Origin: Acidobacteriota bacterium
Lineage (GTDB): Bacteria > Actinomycetota > Acidimicrobiia > Acidimicrobiales > UBA8190
NCBI GenBank assembly: GCA_028872975.1
Contig: JAGWNV010000061.1
Location: forward strand, 1-10,982
Direction of reading: 5' to 3'
Length of the DNA: 10,982 nt
This document shows, in pieces, positions 6,049-10,982 of this stretch. Within the stretch, counting starts at the first letter, position 1, and each line of letters opens with the position of its first letter. The notes under the pieces are model-generated. The model worked only from the letters and a program-made list of their open reading frames with translations, ran no database searches and was not told where the DNA came from. A program made the translations under genes and the position numbers.

Positions 6049-7029
6049 GTGCAGACCACCCGATCCCACAGCGTCGACGTCCACGTCACCCCGGCCGACC
6101 TGCGCGCCGCCATGGAGCGCGACGTGCGCGCCGGGCTCGGGGCGGCGCAGAAGTGGCTGCCGCCCGTCTACTTCTACGACGACCGGGGCAGCGAGCTGTT
6201 CGACACCATCACCCGGCTCCCGGAGTACTACCTGACGCGCGCCGAGCGGCGACTGCTGGAGGCGCACGCCAAGGAGATCGCCCAGCGGTCCGAGGCGGGC
6301 ACCCTGGTCGAGCTCGGGGCCGGGACGTGCGAGAAGTCCCGGGTGCTCCTCGACGCCTTCGCGGCGGCAGGGAGCCTCGAGCGGTACGTGCCCCTCGACG
6401 TCTCCGAGTCCACCCTGGACGCGGCCGCCGCCGGACTGGCCCGCGACTACGCCGGGCTCGCCGTGCACGCCGTGGTGGGGGACTTCCACCGCCACGTCGG
6501 CGCCGTGCCCACCGGCGGCCGGCGCATGGTGGCCTTCCTGGGGTCGACCATCGGCAACCTCGCCCCCGAGGAGCGGCACCGGTTCCTCTTCGACCTCGAC
6601 TGCGCCCTCGACGCCGGCGACTCGCTCCTGGTCGGCACCGACCTGGTGAAGGACCCGGCCCGGCTCGTCGCCGCCTACGACGACGCCCAGGGCGTGACGG
6701 CCGAGTTCAACCGCAACGTGCTGCGCGTGCTCAACCGGGAGCTCGGGGCCACCTTCGACCCCGAGGCGTTCCTCCACGTGGCGCGCTGGGACGCCGTGGC
6801 GGGACAGATCGAGATGCGGCTCCGGTCCACCACCGACCAGGTCGTGGCCGTCGAGGCGCTCGGCATGGCGCTGTCGTTCGCCGACGGCGAGGAGCTGCGC
6901 ACCGAGATCAGCGCCAAGTTCACCCCGGGGCAGGTGGAGGAGGAGCTGTTCGCCGCCGGCTTCGTGGTCGAGGCGCAGTGGGAGGACCCCGAGGGGTTCC
7001 TCCTCACCCTGGCCGCCCCCTACTGCTGA
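6049..7029 (+). CDS. egtD: L-histidine N-alpha-methyltransferase (EgtD)
   Basis: EgtD trimethylates histidine with three SAM to give hercynine, the substrate of EgtB. The 326-residue protein (mycobacterial EgtD is about 320) carries the SAM-binding LVELGAGTCEKSRVLL (86-101), YVPLDVSESTLD (113-124), VGDFHRH and FLGSTIGNL (163-171). Residues reported to hold histidine in Mycobacterium smegmatis EgtD (Tyr56, Asn166, Tyr206, Glu282, Ser284) all have counterparts at a constant +4 offset: Tyr60, Asn170, Tyr210, Glu286 and Ser288. The enzyme is therefore predicted to be fully competent and histidine-specific. The GTG at 6049 lies 10 nt after the egtB stop with no Shine-Dalgarno site, suggesting coupled translation; the PVYFYDDRGSELF core starts 39 residues in, as in relatives. 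The 3' end overlaps the end of the facing oxidoreductase gene by 10 bp. Confidence 0.94.
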   Translation: MQTTRSHSVDVHVTPADLRAAMERDVRAGLGAAQKWLPPVYFYDDRGSELFDTITRLPEYYLTRAERRLLEAHAKEIAQRSEAGTLVELGAGTCEKSRVLLDAFAAAGSLERYVPLDVSESTLDAAAAGLARDYAGLAVHAVVGDFHRHVGAVPTGGRRMVAFLGSTIGNLAPEERHRFLFDLDCALDAGDSLLVGTDLVKDPARLVAAYDDAQGVTAEFNRNVLRVLNRELGATFDPEAFLHVARWDAVAGQIEMRLRSTTDQVVAVEALGMALSFADGEELRTEISAKFTPGQVEEELFAAGFVVEAQWEDPEGFLLTLAAPYC

Positions 7030-8399
7030 CGGCTCCGGAGGTCGCGCAGCGCGTCCTCGACGGCCCGGTGGAAGGTGGGATAGGCGTAGATCATCCCGGC
7101 CAGGGTCTCCACCGGGACCTCGGCGTGGACGGCCAGGGTCAACATGGACAGGACCTCGCCGCCGCAGGGGCCGGCCGAGGTGGCGCCCACGAGCACGCCC
7201 CGGCCGGCGTCCTCGACGAGCTTCACGAAGCCGTCGTTGCCGGCCTTGTGGATCCACCCCCGCGCCGAGACGGGGAGTTGCGTCGACCCGGTGCGGACGT
7301 CCATGCCGGCCTGGCGGGCCTGGGCCTCGGAGAGGCCGACCGACCCGATCTCGGGGTCGGTGAAGGTGACCCGGGGCACGGCGTGGTACTCGGCGCCCGT
7401 GCCGGGGCGGCCCAGGATGTCGTCGACGGCCACGGCCGCCTGGTACATCGACATGTGGGTGAAGGCCCCCTTGCCGGTCACGTCGCCGACGGCCCACACG
7501 CCGGGGACCACCCGCATGTGGCCGTCGGTGGGCAGCGCCCGGGCCGACTCGTCGACGCCGATGGCCGCCGCGCCCAGGGCGGCGAGGTCGGGCCGGCGGC
7601 CGGTGGCCACGAGGAGGCGCTCGCCGCGCACGACGGTCCCGTCGGCGAGCTCCACGACGACCGCACCGTCGTCGGCGTCGCGGCGGGCGGCCGCCACCCC
7701 CGTGCCGGTGTGGACGGCGATGCCCTCCTCGGCGAACACCTCGGCCAGGAGCGCCCCGGCCTCGGGCTCCTCGAGGGCGAGGAGCCGGTCCGCCACCTCC
7801 ACCACCGAGACCTCGACGCCGAAGCGGGCGAACACCTGGGCGAGCTCGGCGCCGATGGCGCCGCCGCCGAGGACGACGAGGGACGCCGGCAGCGTCTCGG
7901 CCTCGACGGCCTGGCGGTTGGTCCAGTAGGCGAGCTCGTCGAGGCCGGGCACGGGCGGCGCCCAGGGCCCGGTGCCGGAGTCGAGGAGGAGGGCCCGGCG
8001 GGCCTCGAGCACGGTGCCGTCGACCTCGACGGCGCCGGGGTCCCGCAGGCGGGCCGTCCCGCGGACGAACCGGACGCCGTGGCCCTCGAGGCGCTCCACG
8101 GCCACCCGGTCGTCCCAGCCGTCGGTGGCCTCCCGGACGCGACCGGCCACCGGCGCCCAGTCGGCCACGACCTCGGCCCGGCCCGCCATCCCCGGTACCC
8201 GGCGGGCCTCGGCCAGGAGGTTGGCGGCACGGATCATCATCTTCGAGGGCACGCACCCCCAGTAGGGGCACTCGCCGCCCACGAGCCCGTGGTCGACGGC
8301 GGTCACCGACAGCCCGGCGCCGGCGAGCTTGGTGGCGGCGTCCTCGCCGCCGGGCCCGAGGCCGACGACGACGACGTCGCTCGTCGATCCGGCGCCCAC
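7020..8399 (-). CDS. FAD-dependent pyridine nucleotide-disulfide oxidoreductase, class I-like
   Basis: A 459-residue flavoprotein of the lipoamide dehydrogenase/glutathione reductase/mercuric reductase superfamily. It has an N-terminal FAD-binding VVVGLGPGGEDAA (10-22), the redox disulfide GGECPYWGCVPSK (Cys44, Cys49), a central NAD(P)-binding VVLGGGAIGAELAQVF whose second strand ends in VVEVADRLL (acidic, suggesting NADH), an ATGRRPDL segment, the second FAD motif WAVGDVTGKGAFTHMSMYQ and a C-terminal dimerisation domain. Where relatives have the catalytic HPTxxE, this protein reads YPTFHR (440-445), so both the His and the Glu are replaced, somewhat as in mercuric reductase. The substrate is unknown: a disulfide, quinone or other acceptor are all possible. 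There is no heavy-metal domain or C-terminal Cys pair, so mercuric reductase itself is unlikely. The GTG at 8399 is chosen because the FAD motif follows directly. Second gene of an operon, 8 nt after the luciferase-like gene. Confidence 0.85.
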   Translation of the reverse strand: MGAGSTSDVVVVGLGPGGEDAATKLAGAGLSVTAVDHGLVGGECPYWGCVPSKMMIRAANLLAEARRVPGMAGRAEVVADWAPVAGRVREATDGWDDRVAVERLEGHGVRFVRGTARLRDPGAVEVDGTVLEARRALLLDSGTGPWAPPVPGLDELAYWTNRQAVEAETLPASLVVLGGGAIGAELAQVFARFGVEVSVVEVADRLLALEEPEAGALLAEVFAEEGIAVHTGTGVAAARRDADDGAVVVELADGTVVRGERLLVATGRRPDLAALGAAAIGVDESARALPTDGHMRVVPGVWAVGDVTGKGAFTHMSMYQAAVAVDDILGRPGTGAEYHAVPRVTFTDPEIGSVGLSEAQARQAGMDVRTGSTQLPVSARGWIHKAGNDGFVKLVEDAGRGVLVGATSAGPCGGEVLSMLTLAVHAEVPVETLAGMIYAYPTFHRAVEDALRDLRSRQQ

Positions 8400-8407
8400 A
8401 GCGCCGG

Positions 8408-9292
8408 TCAGAGGAGGGCCCGCAGGGCGTCGACGGGGCGGGCCCGCTCGGCGAAGGGCACGGCCACGAACTCGGTGACCCCGGCGTCGGCCAGGGCGGC
8501 GATCCGGTCGGTCACCTCGCCGGCGCCGCCGGCGACGACGACGTCGCCCGGGCCCCCGGCGCCCTCCCGGTCGAGCACGCCCCGGTAGGCGGGGAGGTGG
8601 CCGTAGACCGAGAAGATCTCCGCCGCCCGGCTCCTGGCGCCGTCGGGGTCGTCGGTGACGGCGACGGGGAGCGCCATCACCACCCGGGGGGCGGGCCGGC
8701 CCGCCTCCTCGGCGGCGGCGCGGACCGAGGGGACGATGTGCTCGGCCACCGTCCGGGGGCCGACCATCCAGGTGACGGTCCCCTGGGCCAGGGTGGCGGC
8801 GAGGCGCAGCATGCGCGGCGCCAGGGCGGCCAGGAGCACCGGCACCCCGAGGCCGTCGCGGTTGGAGAGGGTGGCGTGGGCGCTCACCTGGTCGCCGGTC
8901 ACCGACACGGCCCCCTCGGTGACGAGGGGGACGAGGGCCCGGAGGTACTCCTCGGTGTGGGAGGCGGGGCGGGAGTAGTCGAGGCCGTGGATGGCCTCCA
9001 CCACGACCTGGTGGGAGGGACCGACCCCCAGGGTGAGCCGCCCGCCCACCGCCGCGTTGGTGGTGACGGCCTGCATGGCCAGGGCCAGGGGGTGGCGGGG
9101 ATAGGTGGGGACCACCCCGGTGCCCCAGTCGAGCCCCGGGACCTCCCGGCCGGCCACGGCGAAGGTGGTCAGGGTGTCGCCGCCGAAGATCTGGCCGTTC
9201 CACACCGAGCCGAAGCCCGCCTCCTTGGCCTCCCGGGCGGCCTCGACGACGCCGTCGAGGTGCTCTGCCGTCAGCCACAGCCCGACCCGCAT
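8408..9292 (-). CDS. Luciferase-like (LLM class) F420-dependent oxidoreductase
   Basis: A 294-residue TIM-barrel protein of the bacterial luciferase-like family. It begins MRVGLWLTAEHLDGVVEAAR with EAKEAGFGSVW (21-31), followed by GTGVVPTYPRHPLALAMQA (58-76) and the marker LTLGVGPSHQ (86-95), with GLDYSRPASHTEEYLRAL after it. The last segments resemble the mycobacterial F420-dependent LLM group, so F420 is the likely cofactor, but FMN cannot be excluded from sequence alone. The substrate is unknown. ATG 9292 is chosen over upstream in-frame codons because a TACGGT box ends exactly 7 nt before it, the spacing expected for a leaderless message, and because the family N-terminus (MRVGLW) starts there. 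It is the first gene of the pair with the FAD oxidoreductase downstream and diverges from the phosphate transporter. Confidence 0.85.
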   Translation of the reverse strand: MRVGLWLTAEHLDGVVEAAREAKEAGFGSVWNGQIFGGDTLTTFAVAGREVPGLDWGTGVVPTYPRHPLALAMQAVTTNAAVGGRLTLGVGPSHQVVVEAIHGLDYSRPASHTEEYLRALVPLVTEGAVSVTGDQVSAHATLSNRDGLGVPVLLAALAPRMLRLAATLAQGTVTWMVGPRTVAEHIVPSVRAAAEEAGRPAPRVVMALPVAVTDDPDGARSRAAEIFSVYGHLPAYRGVLDREGAGGPGDVVVAGGAGEVTDRIAALADAGVTEFVAVPFAERARPVDALRALL

Positions 9293-9298
9293 GGGGCG

Positions 9299-9304
9299 AC
9301 CGTA
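9299..9304 (-). promoter_or_regulatory. -10 box TACGGT for a leaderless luciferase-like gene
   Basis: On the minus strand TACGGT fits TAnnnT and is followed by six bases (CGCCCC) and then ATG. Transcription would start at or next to the A of the start codon. The six bases hold no Shine-Dalgarno sequence, in keeping with leaderless translation, which is common in actinobacteria. No -35 box is visible. Confidence 0.5.
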
Positions 9305-9361
9305 GCGGCCCGGGTCCGTCGCCTGCCCGGAAAGACGCTGGCCAGGACCTTCGGCCCGCCC

Positions 9362-9427
9362 GTTCACCAGACGTTCACCTTCTGTTCGCGTTCGGGTTAC
9401 CTGGAGATGGTCGCCGGGTTACCTGCC
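9362..9427 (+). promoter_or_regulatory. PHO-box array: tandem 11-nt units upstream of the phosphate transporter
   Basis: Units start at 9362 (GTTCACC), 9373 (GTTCACC), 9384 (GTTCGCG), 9395 (GGTTACC) and 9417 (GGTTACC), all in exact 11-nt register; the unit at 9406 (GATGGTC) is degenerate. Actinobacterial PhoP of the PhoR-PhoP phosphate-starvation system binds direct repeats of about 11 nt with a GTTCACC-like core. The array ends 5 nt before a -10-like box and 41 nt before the start of a PHS-family phosphate symporter, so both pattern and target agree. Regulator identity is inferred; no phoP/phoR is in the window. Confidence 0.75.
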
Positions 9428-9443
9428 CCTGGCAGGCTCGTCG
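9428..9443 (+). promoter_or_regulatory. Putative transporter promoter core with -10 box CAGGCT
   Basis: CCTGGCAGGCTCGTCG matches the purF promoter block at 14 of 16 positions. The hexamer CAGGCT (9433-9438) departs from TAnnnT at its first base, which suits a weak promoter needing an activator bound to the adjoining PHO boxes. A start near 9445 gives a leader of about 24 nt. Confidence 0.4.
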
Positions 9444-9458
9444 CAGGAGACATCCGCT

Positions 9459-9465
9459 GGGAGGA
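9459..9465 (+). promoter_or_regulatory. Ribosome binding site of the phosphate transporter
   Basis: GGGAGGA lies 3 nt before GTG 9469. It decides the GTG start over the overlapping ATG at 9467-9469, which is followed at once by the stop TGA in its own frame. Confidence 0.6.
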
Positions 9466-9468
9466 CAT

Positions 9469-10965
9469 GTGACGATCCCGACGACCGTGAGCGGCCTGCT
9501 CGACGAGGCGCCCCGCAGCCGGTTCCACCGCCGGGCGGTGCTCGTCTCCGGGATGGGCTTCTTCACCGACGCCTACGACCTCTTCGTGATCGGCACGGTG
9601 GCGGCGCTCGTGAAGTCCCAGTGGCACCTCTCGACCCTCCAGACGAGCTGGGTGTCGGGTTCGGCCATCCTGGCCGCCTTCATCGGGGCCTTCGTCTTCG
9701 GCCGCATCGCCGATGTCCTCGGCCGCAAGAGCGTCTACGCCGTGGTGGCGGCGATCATGATCGTGGGGGCGCTGACCTCGGCCTTCGCCACCGGCTTCGT
9801 CTGGCTGGTGGTGGCCCGGTTCGTCCTCGGCCTCGGCATCGGCGGCGACTACCCGGTCTCGGCCGTGCTCATGAGCGAGTACGCCAACCGGGACGACCGG
9901 GGTCGGCTGGTGGGCCTCGTCTTCTCCATGCAGGCCATCGGGCTCACGGTCGGGCCGCTCGTCGGGCTCCTCCTTCTCGCCTCGGGTATCAGCCACGACC
10001 TCACCTGGCGGCTCATGCTGGGTCTCGGGGCACTGCCGGCGGCCTGCGTGGTGTACCTGCGGGCCAAGATGCCCGAGTCCCCGCGCTTCCAGGCCCGGGT
10101 GCAGGGCAACGCCGACCGGGCCGCCGCCGAGCTCGTCAGCTTCTCCGACGGCGTCGTCACCCACAACGGCGCCGCCCCCCAGGACGGCGTGCGCCGGGTG
10201 CGGCTCGGCGAGTTCCTCCGGGACCGCAGGATGCTCACGCTGCTCCTCGGCACGGCCGGGTCGTGGTTCCTCTTCGACTACGCCTACTACGGCAACACCC
10301 TGTCGCTCCCGGCCATCTTGAAGGAGGTGGCGCCCCACGCCAGCCTCATCACCAACCTGGCCTGGACCCTCGGGATCTTCACCGTCTTCGCCGTCCCCGG
10401 CTATCTGCTGGCCTTCACCAAGATGGACCGGATCGGCCACCGCAGGCTTCAGCTCGTCGGCTTCGGCGTCATGGCGGTCACCTTCCTGCTCCTCGGGGCC
10501 GTGCCGGTGCTGACCACGGCGGTGGGGGCCTTCCTCGCCATGTTCGGGCTCAGCTACTTCTTCATCGAGTTCGGCCCCAACACCACCACCTTCGTGCTCC
10601 CCTCGGAGCTGTTCCCGGTGAGCCAGCGGACGACCGGCCACGGCGCCGCCGCCGGCATCGGGAAGCTCGGGGCCTTCATCGGCGTGTTCCTCGTGCCGCA
10701 GCTGCAGAAGAGCATCGGGCTGCGGGGCATGCTGATCGTGGCCAGCGCCTCGGCGGTGGCGGGGTGGCTGCTCACCCACGTGCTCCCCGAGCCGGCCCGG
10801 CGCAGCCTCGAGGAGATCTCGGGCGAGGACCAGCGGCACCAGGTGGTGCTCGAGCACGGCTCGGAGGCGGTGGGGCACGTGGCCGCCTCCCCGGCCGGCC
10901 CCCTGCCCACGGCGGCGGCCACCACCGCCGTCAGCGCCCCCGAGGTGGTTGCGCCCCTGACCTGA
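9469..10965 (+). CDS. MFS inorganic phosphate:H+ symporter, PHS family
   Basis: A 498-residue membrane protein with about twelve hydrophobic segments: six before and six after a hydrophilic central loop (about 198-254). Family marks in order are FFTDAYDLFVIG (31-42, Asp34), the MFS motif FGRIADVLGRKS (77-88), GIGGDYPVSAVLMSEYAN (123-140), WFLFDYAYYGN (266-276) and FGPNTTTFVLPSELFP (368-383). Residues that bind phosphate in the fungal PiPT structure (Tyr150, Gln177, Trp320, Asp324, Tyr328, Asn431) have counterparts in the right spacing: Tyr128, Gln155, Trp266, Asp270, Tyr274 and Asn371. The protein is therefore predicted to import phosphate with protons. The last 50 or so residues form an Ala/Pro/Val-rich tail beyond the final helix. 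The GTG start has GGGAGGA 3 nt upstream. The PHO-box array in its promoter suggests induction by phosphate starvation. A sugar or metabolite MFS carrier is much less likely given the complete site. Confidence 0.9.
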   Translation: MTIPTTVSGLLDEAPRSRFHRRAVLVSGMGFFTDAYDLFVIGTVAALVKSQWHLSTLQTSWVSGSAILAAFIGAFVFGRIADVLGRKSVYAVVAAIMIVGALTSAFATGFVWLVVARFVLGLGIGGDYPVSAVLMSEYANRDDRGRLVGLVFSMQAIGLTVGPLVGLLLLASGISHDLTWRLMLGLGALPAACVVYLRAKMPESPRFQARVQGNADRAAAELVSFSDGVVTHNGAAPQDGVRRVRLGEFLRDRRMLTLLLGTAGSWFLFDYAYYGNTLSLPAILKEVAPHASLITNLAWTLGIFTVFAVPGYLLAFTKMDRIGHRRLQLVGFGVMAVTFLLLGAVPVLTTAVGAFLAMFGLSYFFIEFGPNTTTFVLPSELFPVSQRTTGHGAAAGIGKLGAFIGVFLVPQLQKSIGLRGMLIVASASAVAGWLLTHVLPEPARRSLEEISGEDQRHQVVLEHGSEAVGHVAASPAGPLPTAAATTAVSAPEVVAPLT

Positions 10966-10982
10966 GGTCGACCACACTGGCC

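Noticed and set aside
3687..6113. Long minus-strand open frame (about 808 codons) across purM, pyrE and egtB
   Set aside because: Composition is repetitive Gly/Arg/Pro/His of the kind produced by the complement of GC-rich genes; it covers three well-supported plus-strand genes and shows no family motif.
7020..8399. Flavoprotein considered as mercuric reductase or mycothione reductase
   Set aside because: There is no N-terminal metal-binding domain or C-terminal vicinal Cys pair, no mer genes nearby, and the HPTxxE of mycothione-type reductases is missing.
6153..8588. Long plus-strand open frame (about 811 codons) across egtD and the flavoprotein
   Set aside because: It reads through two confidently assigned genes in other frames and has shadow-type composition without domains.
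9397..10977. Minus-strand open frame antisense to the phosphate transporter
   Set aside because: The protein would be dominated by His, Glu, Gly and Asp from complementing hydrophobic codons, with no motif; the plus strand encodes a full twelve-helix transporter.
1..10982. Mobile elements, CRISPR arrays, toxin-antitoxin pairs or phage genes
   Set aside because: No transposase, repeat-spacer pattern, terminal inverted repeats or short unexplained gene pairs were seen; the only repeats are the promoter-linked ones reported.

Overview
The window is a very GC-rich, gene-dense stretch of a bacterial chromosome. The most likely source is a high-GC actinobacterium, possibly of the Acidimicrobiia type. 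Supporting signs are strong G/C third-position bias, frequent GTG/TTG starts, an EgtB/EgtD ergothioneine pair, a deazaflavin (F420)-type luciferase-like oxidoreductase, promoters showing only a TAnnnT -10 box, and possible leaderless starts. The lineage is inferred from style, not from a marker gene. No rRNA, tRNA, CRISPR array, insertion sequence or phage gene was seen, and no stretch over 300 bases lacks a gene.

Layout from left to right: (1) the last 145 codons of purL (+), cut by the window edge. (2) A convergent PHP-domain phosphoesterase (-), with a candidate two-way terminator hairpin between the two stops. (3) Divergent from it, a tight purF-purM-pyrE operon (+). This joins the first committed step and a later step of purine synthesis to orotate phosphoribosyltransferase of pyrimidine synthesis; purF and pyrE both consume PRPP. 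(4) After a 141-bp gap with two overlapping stem-loops and a promoter, an egtB-egtD operon (+) for ergothioneine. (5) Converging on it, with a 10-bp overlap of coding ends, a two-gene minus-strand operon: an F420/flavin-type luciferase-like oxidoreductase followed by a FAD disulfide oxidoreductase. (6) Divergent from that operon, an MFS inorganic phosphate:H+ symporter of the PHS family (+). Its upstream region holds a series of GTTCACC/GGTTACC units in exact 11-nt register, a textbook actinobacterial PHO-box layout.

Working together: the left half makes nucleotides from PRPP, the middle makes a low-molecular-weight thiol/thione antioxidant from histidine, and the right half pairs redox enzymes with phosphate uptake that is probably induced by phosphate starvation. 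Most of the window is ordinary core metabolism. The most noteworthy signals are the PHO-box array in front of the phosphate transporter, a near-identical 16-nt promoter block upstream of purF and egtB (with a looser copy at the transporter), a disulfide oxidoreductase that keeps its redox cysteines but has lost the usual His-Glu dyad, and overlapping alternative hairpins between pyrE and egtB.
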